A stretch of DNA of 64,000 bases from Hahnella aquatica (GTDB taxonomy: Bacteria; Pseudomonadota; Gammaproteobacteria; Burkholderiales; Burkholderiaceae_A), in contig OZ239144.1 in assembly GCA_965194505.1 (NCBI GenBank), forward strand, positions 434,001 to 498,000, given 5' to 3'. Below are positions 7,939-16,950 of this stretch, piece after piece (position 1 is the stretch's first letter; the number at the start of each line of letters is the position of its first letter). A model generated the notes under the pieces. It did no database searches and was not told the origin of the DNA. It saw nothing but the letters and a program-made list of their open reading frames with translations. The position numbers and the translations under genes are program-made.

Positions 7939-9131
7939 ATATGCTGAAGACTTGCTCGTGGCGCTGGATTGCAGTTCCCCTCTGTTTGGGCCTGGCGGCC
8001 TGCTCGAGTGGCAGCAAGCCCAAGCCCGCGAAGCTCACAGACATCTCGCCCAAGATCACCATTCAAACCGTCTGGACAGCCGATGTCGGCCGTTCCCCGC
8101 GCATCGGTGCAGGCCAGGGTGCGTTCTCGCCCGTGGTCTCCGAGGGCCTGGTGGTCTCCGCGAATCGGCAAGGGGTGGTCCACGGCATCGAGAAGGCTTC
8201 GGGCCGGGTGGTCTGGCGCACCGACCTGAAGGGTCCGCTGGCCGCAGGCGTTGGCACGGGTGGTGGGTCGGGCGAGGGCAGCTTCGCCGTGGTGACCGTG
8301 GGTGGAGATTTGATTCTGATTGATGCCAAAGGCGAGGTGCGCTGGCGGGTGCCCATGGGTGGGGTGGGCCTGGAAAAGCCTGTGATCTCAGGCGGTCATG
8401 TGGTGGTGCGGCTGGCCGACAACCGGGTGGCCGGATGGGACTTGGCCACTGGAAACCGGCGCTGGGTCTTGCAACGCACACTGCCCACACTGGTGCTGCA
8501 CGGACAGTCCGGCCTGCGAAGCCTGCCGACCGCAGATGAGGCCTCTGCGGCTGAACTTATGGGGCCAGGCGATCTCCTCGTGGGCCTGCCTGGGGGTCGT
8601 TTGGTCTGGGCGAGCGGCACCAATGGCGCCATTCGATGGGAGTCCCAGTTTGTGACTCCGCGCGGCAGCAATGAGGTGGAACGCATCTCCGACATTCTGG
8701 GTGCCCCCATCCTTCAGTCCGATCGCATTTGCGTGGCGGCCTATCAGACCCAGGTGGGCTGCGTCTCCGCCGAGACCGGCCGGCCGATCTGGCAGAAGCG
8801 TTTCGATGCCGCCCTGCCGGCTGCAGTGGGCTCTGGCCTTCTGATCGCGGCCGACAGCAGCGACCGCATCCAGGCCTTCGACCTCCAGTCGGGCGACCTG
8901 CTCTGGCGCCAGGAGGGCCTCTTCCTGCGTGAAGTCACCGGGCTTGCGGTCGACGCCCGAGCGGCCTGGGCCGTGGATGCCGACGGCCACCTGCATGCCA
9001 TGTCGCTCACCACCGGTGAGTTCATCGGGCGCATCCGGCTCGATGGCCCCTTGGCAGGTCCGATCCGGCTCGGCAAAGAGGGTCTTCTGGTTCAAACGGC
9101 CAGTGGCCGACTCAGCTTCCTTCGCCCCTGA
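7935..9131 (+). CDS. bamB: Outer-membrane protein assembly factor BamB (lipoprotein)
   Basis: A 398-residue lipoprotein of the BAM complex that inserts beta-barrel proteins. The signal peptide ends in the lipobox LAAC (Cys near residue 22), followed by a serine/lysine-rich linker and an eight-bladed PQQ-type beta-propeller with recurring A/G-x-[ST]-G-x-x-x-W strands such as VSANRQGVVHGIEKASGRVV. Position between yfgM and der is the canonical one. The ATGA overlap with yfgM and the 1-bp gap to der indicate one operon. Confidence 0.93.
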   Translation: MNMLKTCSWRWIAVPLCLGLAACSSGSKPKPAKLTDISPKITIQTVWTADVGRSPRIGAGQGAFSPVVSEGLVVSANRQGVVHGIEKASGRVVWRTDLKGPLAAGVGTGGGSGEGSFAVVTVGGDLILIDAKGEVRWRVPMGGVGLEKPVISGGHVVVRLADNRVAGWDLATGNRRWVLQRTLPTLVLHGQSGLRSLPTADEASAAELMGPGDLLVGLPGGRLVWASGTNGAIRWESQFVTPRGSNEVERISDILGAPILQSDRICVAAYQTQVGCVSAETGRPIWQKRFDAALPAAVGSGLLIAADSSDRIQAFDLQSGDLLWRQEGLFLREVTGLAVDARAAWAVDADGHLHAMSLTTGEFIGRIRLDGPLAGPIRLGKEGLLVQTASGRLSFLRP

Positions 9132-9132
9132 G

Positions 9133-10524
9133 GTGACCGCCAGCAGCCCGGTGGCCGCCAAGCCTGTGGTGGCCCTGGTGGGCCGCCCGAACGTGGGCAA
9201 GTCCACCTTGTTCAATCGCCTCACGCGCTCTCGAGATGCGCTGGTGGCGGACATGCCGGGGCTCACCCGAGATCGTCACTATGGCGAGGGTCGACTCGGC
9301 CCGAGGCCCTACCTGGTCATTGACACGGGCGGCCTCGAGCCCGTGGCCAAGTCAGGCATCTACGCCCAGATGGCGCGGCAAAGTCTGCAGGCTGTGGCGG
9401 AGTCTGACGTGGTGGTCTTTATGGTCGATGGCCGGGCCGGCGTGACCCCCCAAGACCTTCAAATTGCCGAGCAGTTGCGTCGGAGCGGTCGGCCGACGGT
9501 GCTGGCTGTGAACAAGCTCGAGGGCCTTACGGGAGAGGGACGCACAGGGGAGTTCTATGAGCTGGGGCTCGGTGAGCCACTGCCGATGTCGGGCGCCCAC
9601 GGCGATGGTGTTTACAGCCTCATCGAGGCCGCACTGGGTCGGCTGCCGGCGCCGGTCGAGGAGGCCGCTGGCGAATCCACCGACGATGACATCGACCCGA
9701 CCCTGGGCATGCCAGCCAGTGGGCTGCGTGTGGCCATTGTGGGCCGCCCCAATGTGGGCAAGTCCACCCTGGTGAATGCCCTCCTGGGAGAGGAGCGGGT
9801 CATTGCATTTGACATGCCCGGCACCACCCGAGATGCGATTGAGATTCCGTTTGAGCGGCAGGGTGTTCGGTATCGTCTGATCGACACCGCGGGACTACGA
9901 CGCAAGGGGCGTGTCTTCGAGGCGGTGGAGAAGTTCTCTGTGATCAAGACCCTTCAGGCCATCGAGAATGCCCATGTGGCGGTCTTGCTGCTCGATGCCC
10001 AGCAGGACATTTCTGATCAGGACGCCCACATCGCCGGCTTTGTCACCGAGTCTGGCCGGGCCCTGGTGGTGGGCATCAACAAATGGGATGGTCTCGACCC
10101 CGTGGCCCGAGAGGAGGTCAAGCGGGTGGTGCAGCGCAAGCTTCCTTTTCTGTCTTGGGCCCGTTTTCATTACCTCTCAGCCCAAACGGGTCACGGCATC
10201 GATGGCCTGATGAAATCGGTGGTCTTGTCGTATCAGGCGGCCACGCGAAAGCTCTCCACCCCCAAGCTCACGCGGGCACTTCGAGAGGCGGTCGAGCGAC
10301 AGCAGCCGCCACGAAAGGGGCGTGTTCGGCCCAAGCTTCGGTATGCCCACCAGGGTGGCCAAAACCCACCCATCGTCATCGTGCATGGAAATTCCCTGGA
10401 CGCCGTGAGCGACGTCTATCGCCGTTATCTGGAGTCACAGTTCCGGCAGCGTTTTGACCTCGAAGGCACACCCCTTCGAATTGAATGGAAGAATTCCAAA
10501 AACCCCTACGCACCGAAGGAATGA
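9133..10524 (+). CDS. der: Ribosome biogenesis GTPase Der (EngA)
   Basis: A 463-residue GTPase with two tandem G domains, each with its own G1 loop (GRPNVGKSTLFN near residue 17 and GRPNVGKSTLVN near 205), G3 motifs (DTGGLE, DTAGLR) and G4 motifs (NKLE, NKWD), followed by a KH-like domain. It acts in 50S subunit maturation. GTG 9133 lies one base after the bamB stop; a later in-frame GTG would also keep the domain intact, so the exact start is open. The stop is followed by a 59-bp gap containing a possible hfq promoter. Confidence 0.95.
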   Translation: MTASSPVAAKPVVALVGRPNVGKSTLFNRLTRSRDALVADMPGLTRDRHYGEGRLGPRPYLVIDTGGLEPVAKSGIYAQMARQSLQAVAESDVVVFMVDGRAGVTPQDLQIAEQLRRSGRPTVLAVNKLEGLTGEGRTGEFYELGLGEPLPMSGAHGDGVYSLIEAALGRLPAPVEEAAGESTDDDIDPTLGMPASGLRVAIVGRPNVGKSTLVNALLGEERVIAFDMPGTTRDAIEIPFERQGVRYRLIDTAGLRRKGRVFEAVEKFSVIKTLQAIENAHVAVLLLDAQQDISDQDAHIAGFVTESGRALVVGINKWDGLDPVAREEVKRVVQRKLPFLSWARFHYLSAQTGHGIDGLMKSVVLSYQAATRKLSTPKLTRALREAVERQQPPRKGRVRPKLRYAHQGGQNPPIVIVHGNSLDAVSDVYRRYLESQFRQRFDLEGTPLRIEWKNSKNPYAPKE

Positions 10525-10549
10525 ACCAAGGGAATCAAAGCGCTATAGT
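10521..10549 (+). promoter_or_regulatory. Possible promoter for hfq
   Basis: TATAGT (10544-10549) matches the -10 consensus at five positions. The -35 element 17 bp upstream (ATGAAC, 10521-10526) is poor. Transcription would start near 10556 and give a leader of about 28 nt with a CTGGAG ribosome binding site. It overlaps the der stop. Confidence 0.3.
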
Positions 10550-10583
10550 GAAGTCATAACTAAAACACCCCTGGAGTCTGTTC

Positions 10584-10820
10584 ATGACCAAGAATGTAGG
10601 ACAAGCCCTGCAAGATCCCTTTCTCAATACCCTGCGCAAAGAGCACGTCTCGGTGTCGGTCTATTTGGTGAATGGCATCAAGCTGCAGGGGCACATCGAG
10701 TCCTTCGATCAGTACGTGGTGTTGCTCAAGAACACCGTGACCCAAATGGTCTACAAGCACGCCATCTCCACGATCGTGCCCTCGCGCGCGGTCAACTTCA
10801 CTGCTGAGCCCGACGCCTGA
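10584..10820 (+). CDS. hfq: RNA chaperone Hfq
   Basis: A 78-residue Sm-like protein that forms a hexameric ring and pairs small RNAs with mRNAs. Sm1 (VSVYLVNGIKLQGHIESFDQ) and Sm2 (YKHAISTIVPSR) are intact, and the proximal-face QDPFLN residues are present near the N-terminus. The C-terminal tail after Sm2 is very short (AVNFTAEPDA). The hfq-hflX-hflK-hflC order is conserved across beta- and gammaproteobacteria. Confidence 0.97.
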   Translation: MTKNVGQALQDPFLNTLRKEHVSVSVYLVNGIKLQGHIESFDQYVVLLKNTVTQMVYKHAISTIVPSRAVNFTAEPDA

Positions 10821-10879
10821 GCGACCTCTCCAACCTGGCCGTCTCGCCAGAGGCGGCGGTCTCCAAGCACCCCAAGACG

Positions 10880-11983
10880 GTGGTGGTGGCCCTGCAGATC
10901 GGCCGGGATGAACCGCCAGACCTTGGTGAGATCCAGGCCTTGGCCGAATCCGCCGGTGCCAAGGTGGTGCAGGTCGTCATGGGCCGGCGAGACCGCCCCG
11001 ACCCCGCCTTTTTTGCCGGCGGCGGAAAGGTGGAAGAAATTGCCGCTGCATGCCTGGCTCACCAGGCCGAACTGGTCATCTTCGACCACGAGTTGAGTGC
11101 CGCCCAGCAGCGCAACCTCTCACGGGCCATCGGTCGGCGGGTGATCGATCGGGTGGCGCTCATTCTCGACATCTTCGCCCTGCGGGCCCGCAGCCATGAG
11201 GGAAAGCTGCAGGTGGAATTGGCCCAGCTCGACTACCTTTCGGCCCGTCTCGTACGGGGTTGGACACACCTCGAACGCCAGCGTGGTGGCATCGGCATGC
11301 GCGGGCCGGGTGAGACCCAGCTCGAGACCGACCGGCGGCTCATCGGCAACCGGGTTCGGCAGCTCAAGGCACGGCTGGCCGTTCTTGCCAAGCAGCGCTC
11401 CAACCGCAGGCGTGCGAGGGCCCGGGCGGGAACGTTGAACGTGTCTCTGGTGGGCTACACGAACGCCGGGAAATCCACCCTCTTCAATGCCCTGACCCAT
11501 GCTGGCGTGCTGGCCGTTGATCAATTGTTTGCCACCTTGGACACCACCAGCCGTCGCGTCTTTCTGGCGCCAGAACAGTTCATGGTGTTGTCCGACACCG
11601 TGGGCTTCATTCGGCAGCTTCCGCACACCCTGATCGAGGCCTTCCAGTCCACACTCCAGGAGGCGGCCGACGCCGACCTGCTCATTCACGTGATGGATGC
11701 TTCAGACCCCGAACGGTTCTCCCAGCAAGACGCCGTGGAGCAGGTGCTCCGGGAGGTCGGTGCCGCAGATGTCCCTCGCGTAGAGGTCTTCAACAAGATC
11801 GATCTAGCGGGATTAACCCCACGGGTGGAGCGAGACCCCCATGGTAGGATCTCCCGGGTCTGGCTGAGCGCTGCAACCGGCGAGGGCCTTGGTGGCCTGC
11901 GGTCTGCGGTGGCCTCTCACGGATGGCCAGCGTTTCCAGCAGAGGAGTCCAGCGCCGCAGTTGCGGAACGGGCATTTATATGA
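10880..11983 (+). CDS. hflX: Ribosome-splitting GTPase HflX
   Basis: A GTPase of 367 residues from this start that splits stalled or 100S ribosomes. An N-terminal ribosome-binding domain (GGGKVEEI, HEGKLQVELAQL, GPGETQLETDRR) precedes a G domain with G1 GYTNAGKSTLFN, G3 DTVGF and G4 NKID. GTG 10880 is the first conventional start, but it begins right at the first conserved beta strand. The frame stays open upstream to a CTG at 10817 overlapping the hfq stop (CTGA), which would add 21 residues; E. coli HflX also has residues there. The stop overlaps an ATG (ATGA) in the hflK frame. Confidence 0.94.
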   Translation: MVVALQIGRDEPPDLGEIQALAESAGAKVVQVVMGRRDRPDPAFFAGGGKVEEIAAACLAHQAELVIFDHELSAAQQRNLSRAIGRRVIDRVALILDIFALRARSHEGKLQVELAQLDYLSARLVRGWTHLERQRGGIGMRGPGETQLETDRRLIGNRVRQLKARLAVLAKQRSNRRRARARAGTLNVSLVGYTNAGKSTLFNALTHAGVLAVDQLFATLDTTSRRVFLAPEQFMVLSDTVGFIRQLPHTLIEAFQSTLQEAADADLLIHVMDASDPERFSQQDAVEQVLREVGAADVPRVEVFNKIDLAGLTPRVERDPHGRISRVWLSAATGEGLGGLRSAVASHGWPAFPAEESSAAVAERAFI

Positions 11984-12024
11984 CGACAAGAACACTTCAA
12001 ATGATCAGAGGCTTTTCCCAGTTG

Positions 12025-13335
12025 ATGTCGCTTGGTGATCCCCGTTGGGGGAAAGACCCGGGCCCAGGTGAGTCTGGCGCAGACGGCCAGAACGATGGGG
12101 CGGGCCAGCAGCGTCCATCTGAACCGCGTCGGCCGAGCAACGGCGGCGGGCAGCCGCCCGACCTCGACGAGGTCTGGCGCGACTTCAACCGCCGGCTCAG
12201 CGGGCTCTTCGGTGGGAACAAGGGGGGCGGTGGCCCCAAGTCGCCTTGGGGCGGTGGCAATCGAGGCGGTGGCGGTGGCGGTGGCCTTCCATCCTTCCAG
12301 TTCAGCGCAGGCGTTCTGGGCGCGGGCTTTGGTGTGCTCATCCTCCTGTGGCTGGCCAGTGGCTTCTACATTGTTCAAGAGGGCCAGAGCAGCCTGGTCC
12401 TGCGGTTTGGAAAATATGAATACAGCACGGGTGCCGGCTTCAAGTGGCGTTTCCCGTCGCCCATCGAGAGCCATGAGCTTGTGAACATTGCCCAATTGAG
12501 GCAGACCACGGTGGGGTTCCGAGGCGAGCGTGCAGGCCAGAGCAGAGATTCGCTCATGCTCACCAAAGACGAGAACATGATCGACATGCAGTTTGCGGTG
12601 CAGTACCGGGTGGGCCAGCCCGAGGCTTACTTGTTCAACAACGTGCGCCCGGATGACATCGTGCTGCAGGCCGCCGAGACCGCCATGCGCGAGGTGGTCG
12701 GCCGCAGTCTGAGCGACTCCGTTCTCTATGAGAACAAAGAGGCCATCGGCCGTGAGGCCCTCACCATCACGCAGCGCATTGCCGACCGCTATCAGTCCGG
12801 CATCACCATCGTGAACATCACCATTCAGAACGTGCAGCCGCCTGAAGAAGTGCAGGCCGCCTTTAGTGACGCGATCAAGGCGGCCCAGGATGCTGAGCGG
12901 GTGAAGAATGAAGGCCAGGCCTATGCGAACGATGTGATCCCAAGGGCACGTGGTGCGGCAGACCGATTGGCCGAAGAGGCCGAGGGCTACCGAGAGCGCG
13001 TGGTGGCTCAGGCACAGGGTGACTCCGAGCGCTTCCGTCGAATCGTGGCGGAGTACACCAAGGCCCCTGCCGTGACCCGGGAGCGGATGTACCTCGAGAC
13101 CATGCAGGAAGTCTTCTCGAATGTGAGCAAGGTCATGGTGGAGTCCCGTTCCAATAGCAATCTGCTCTACCTGCCGCTCGACAAGATCCTGCAGCAGACC
13201 TCGCAGGCGTCTCAGGCCGCGGCAACTGGCGGTGATGCCCCCGCAGCGCCAGCCACGGCTCCGGCGCCTGCGCCAGAGCCTCCTCGCACGGCCGCACCCC
13301 CGAGCCTGCGTGACCGTCTTCGGGAGGCCCGTTAA
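12025..13335 (+). CDS. hflK: FtsH protease modulator HflK (SPFH/band 7 protein)
   Basis: A 436-residue membrane protein that forms a large cage with HflC around FtsH. A Gly/Pro-rich cytoplasmic N-terminus (with DLDEVWRDFNRRL) is followed by one membrane segment near residues 95-115, the band 7 domain (YIVQEGQSSLVLRFGKYE onwards), and an Ala-rich C-terminus. ATG 12025 yields MSLGDPRWG, the usual start in this group, with AGAGG 13 nt upstream. ATG codons at 12001 and 11980 are in frame; the latter overlaps the hflX stop as ATGA. hflC begins on the next base after the stop. Confidence 0.93.
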   Translation: MSLGDPRWGKDPGPGESGADGQNDGAGQQRPSEPRRPSNGGGQPPDLDEVWRDFNRRLSGLFGGNKGGGGPKSPWGGGNRGGGGGGGLPSFQFSAGVLGAGFGVLILLWLASGFYIVQEGQSSLVLRFGKYEYSTGAGFKWRFPSPIESHELVNIAQLRQTTVGFRGERAGQSRDSLMLTKDENMIDMQFAVQYRVGQPEAYLFNNVRPDDIVLQAAETAMREVVGRSLSDSVLYENKEAIGREALTITQRIADRYQSGITIVNITIQNVQPPEEVQAAFSDAIKAAQDAERVKNEGQAYANDVIPRARGAADRLAEEAEGYRERVVAQAQGDSERFRRIVAEYTKAPAVTRERMYLETMQEVFSNVSKVMVESRSNSNLLYLPLDKILQQTSQASQAAATGGDAPAAPATAPAPAPEPPRTAAPPSLRDRLREAR

Positions 13336-14211
13336 ATGAATAAGATCTTTGCGGCGGTATCCGCCCTGGTGGCCCTCGGCCTCGTTTTCTTGTCCTGTGT
13401 CTTTGTGGTGGATCAGCGGCAGTTCGCGCTGGTCTTTGCCTTGGGTGAAATCCGCTCGGTCATCAGCGAGCCGGGCCTCCACTTCAAGCTGCCTCCCCCC
13501 TTCCAAAATGTCGTCTTCGTGGAGAAGCGCATCCTCACCATCGACAACACCGATGCGGATCGCTTCATCACCAGCGAGAAGAAGAACGTGGTGGTCGACA
13601 CCTATGTGAAGTGGCGTGTTGAGGATCCGAAGGTCTTCTACACCAGCGTGGCTGGACGGGTGTCCAGTGCCGAGGACCGCATCTCCAGAGCCTTGCGGGA
13701 TGGCCTGAACAATGAGATTGCAACCCGGACTGTCAACGAGGTCGTCTCCGGAGCTCGTGAGAAGGTCATGGAAGGCATCCTTACTCGCGTCTCTGAGGAC
13801 GCCAAGCAGATCGGTGTGCAGATTGTGGATGTTCGGCTGCGCCGCGTCGACTTCGCGGAGGAGATTCGTGATTCGGTCTTCCGCCGGATGGAGTCCGAGC
13901 GCAAGGCCATTGCGAGCGAGCGGCGTTCTGAGGGTTTTGCAGAGGCCGAGAAAATTCGGGCCAATGCAGACCGACAGCGCGAGGGCATCCTGGCCCAGGC
14001 CTACCGCAAGGCGCAGACCATCAAGGGTGATGGCGATGCCCGAGCGGCCGCAGCCTATGCCGCCTCATTCGGGCAGAACCCCGAGTTTGCGGCCTTCTAT
14101 CGCAGTCTGCAGGCCTACCGCGAGAGCTTTAACAAGCGCTCCGATGTCATCGTGGCGGATCCGCAGTCGGAGTTCTTCCGCTACTTCCGCGCTCCGAACG
14201 CGAAGCGCTAG
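13336..14211 (+). CDS. hflC: FtsH protease modulator HflC (SPFH/band 7 protein)
   Basis: A 291-residue partner of HflK. An N-terminal membrane anchor (residues about 5-24) precedes a band 7 domain containing VDQRQFALVFALGEI and GLHFKLPPP, followed by a coiled-coil region rich in Glu, Arg and Ala (ERKAIASERRSEG) as in other HflC proteins. It begins immediately after the hflK stop. Many relatives have a 60-residue DUF2065 gene next; here only 66 bp separate hflC from hisZ and no such ORF is present. Confidence 0.94.
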   Translation: MNKIFAAVSALVALGLVFLSCVFVVDQRQFALVFALGEIRSVISEPGLHFKLPPPFQNVVFVEKRILTIDNTDADRFITSEKKNVVVDTYVKWRVEDPKVFYTSVAGRVSSAEDRISRALRDGLNNEIATRTVNEVVSGAREKVMEGILTRVSEDAKQIGVQIVDVRLRRVDFAEEIRDSVFRRMESERKAIASERRSEGFAEAEKIRANADRQREGILAQAYRKAQTIKGDGDARAAAAYAASFGQNPEFAAFYRSLQAYRESFNKRSDVIVADPQSEFFRYFRAPNAKR

Positions 14212-14265
14212 CGCACCCCGTCGCAGCCCTGACCGCCGCCCCGATGTCTGGGCGGCGCTGTCGGG

Positions 14266-14278
14266 GATAATGTCGTCA
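14266..14278 (+). promoter_or_regulatory. -10 element placed for a leaderless hisZ transcript
   Basis: GATAAT (14266-14271, five of six matches to TATAAT) is followed by six bases and then the hisZ ATG at 14278. A start site 7 nt after the hexamer would fall on the A of the ATG. There is no ribosome binding site and no obvious -35 element. Confidence 0.45.
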
Positions 14279-15453
14279 TGACCGCCTGGATTCTCCCCGA
14301 TCAGATTTCCGACCTCCTCCCTCCCGAGGCGGCCGTCTTTGAGCGCCTGCGTCGCCGGCTCATCGACCTCTACAGCGGCTACGGTTACCAGCTCTTCATG
14401 CCGCCCTTGGTGGAATACGCCGAGTCGCTGCGCGTGACCGGTGCACACGACTTAGAGCGGCGCAGCTTCAAGCTCACCGATGCTGCATCGGGCCGGCTGC
14501 TCGGCCTTCGGGCCGACATCACGCCGCAGGCCGCCCGGGTGGATGCCCACTTGCTGGGCGAGTCCGGCCTCTCCCGGCTCTGCTATGCCGGGCCGGTGGT
14601 GCATGCAGAGGCTGCGAGCCTCTTGGCCCATCGTGAACCTTTCCAGGTCGGCTGCGAGTTGTTTGGCCATGCGGGCCTGGAGGCGGACCTTGAAATTCAA
14701 GAGCTGGCCCTGGCCTCGCTCGATGCCGCAGGCCTGGCCTCGGTTCACCTGGACCTCACCGATCGCAGCATCTTTCTGGCCCTTCGGGCCCAAGACCCTG
14801 GCCTTGCGCGCCATGAAGACCGTGTGTTGGACGCGCTGCGTTGGAAGGATCGAACGGCCTTGCGGAGCCTGTCGGCTGGCCTTGCACCCGAGACCTTGCG
14901 ACTCTGCGAGGCCCTCATGACCCTGTATGGTCCCGCCACCGGTGCAGGGGGTGTGATCGAGCGGGCACGGGCGGCTCTGCCTCAGACCGATGCCATTGCG
15001 GCGGCCATCAATCGACTCGAGGCCGTGGCTCAGTCCGCCCTGTTTGTGCGCCATCCCAGTTGCCAGCTCACCATCGACCTGGCCGACCTCGCGGGCTGGC
15101 GCTATCACAACGGCATCATGTTCTCGATCCACTGCCCGGGTGTGCCCGATGCTGTGGTGCGTGGTGGCCGCTACGACGGCGTGGGCGAGGCCTTTGGCCG
15201 GGCGCGTCCGGCCACCGGTTTTAGCCTCGAGCTGCGAAGCCTTGCCGCCCTGTCCGTGCAGTCGGGTCAGGTGCAGGCCAATCCGGCCCCTGTGGCAGCA
15301 CCTTGGCAGGACGACGCTTCCTTGCAAGAGGCCATCACAGCCTTGCGGCAGCAGGGTCGCGTGGTCGTACAACTCCCGAGCGCGGGCCTAGAGACTTGGT
15401 CGGGACCATGCTTGAAGCGGGTTTCAGGCCAGTGGGCCTTGGTGGATATTTAG
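14278..15453 (+). CDS. hisZ: ATP phosphoribosyltransferase regulatory subunit HisZ
   Basis: A 391-residue paralogue of histidyl-tRNA synthetase that lacks tRNA charging and pairs with the short form of HisG to make the first enzyme of histidine biosynthesis. It has the class II core (ILPDQISDLLPPEAAVFERL, LGLRADITPQAARV, GGRYDGVGEAFG) but lacks the HisRS anticodon domain. Its presence implies a short HisG elsewhere in the genome. The order hflC-hisZ-purA is typical of Betaproteobacteria. The N-terminus sits directly behind a -10-like hexamer. Confidence 0.93.
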   Translation: MTAWILPDQISDLLPPEAAVFERLRRRLIDLYSGYGYQLFMPPLVEYAESLRVTGAHDLERRSFKLTDAASGRLLGLRADITPQAARVDAHLLGESGLSRLCYAGPVVHAEAASLLAHREPFQVGCELFGHAGLEADLEIQELALASLDAAGLASVHLDLTDRSIFLALRAQDPGLARHEDRVLDALRWKDRTALRSLSAGLAPETLRLCEALMTLYGPATGAGGVIERARAALPQTDAIAAAINRLEAVAQSALFVRHPSCQLTIDLADLAGWRYHNGIMFSIHCPGVPDAVVRGGRYDGVGEAFGRARPATGFSLELRSLAALSVQSGQVQANPAPVAAPWQDDASLQEAITALRQQGRVVVQLPSAGLETWSGPCLKRVSGQWALVDI

Positions 15454-15476
15454 AAGAAAGAAGAAGGATGACGGCC

Positions 15477-16805
<1,329 letters not shown>

Positions 16806-16816
16806 GGGTGCGAGAA

Positions 16817-16903
16817 TGGTGCCCAGAAGAGGACTCGAACCTCCACAGTGTTGCCACCGCTAGGACCTGAACCTAGTGCGTCTACCAATTCCGCCATCTG
16901 GGC
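16817..16903 (-). tRNA. tRNA-Leu (anticodon CAG)
   Basis: On the minus strand an 87-nt type II tRNA folds with a GCCCAGA/TCTGGGC acceptor stem, an encoded ACCA end (16817-16820), D-loop AATTGGTAGA, anticodon stem CTAGG/CCTAG with loop TTCAGGT (anticodon CAG), a long variable arm, and the T-arm GAGGTTCGAGTCCTC. CAG reads CTG leucine codons, abundant in this GC-rich genome. Confidence 0.93.
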
Positions 16904-16922
16904 ATTGAACTTCAGGCCGCCC

Positions 16923-16950
16923 ACTTTAACGGGAAAGTCTAATTTGTCAA
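16923..16950 (-). promoter_or_regulatory. Promoter of tRNA-Leu, overlapping the rnr start codon
   Basis: On the minus strand a perfect TTGACA (16950-16945) is followed after 16 bp by TAAAGT (16928-16923). Initiation near 16916 would be about 13 nt before the tRNA 5' end. The -35 box shares bases with the proposed TTG start codon of rnr on the other strand. Confidence 0.6.

Noticed and set aside
11917..13506. 529-codon open frame antisense to hflK
   Set aside because: Shadow of hflK codon bias. No start context and no family features.
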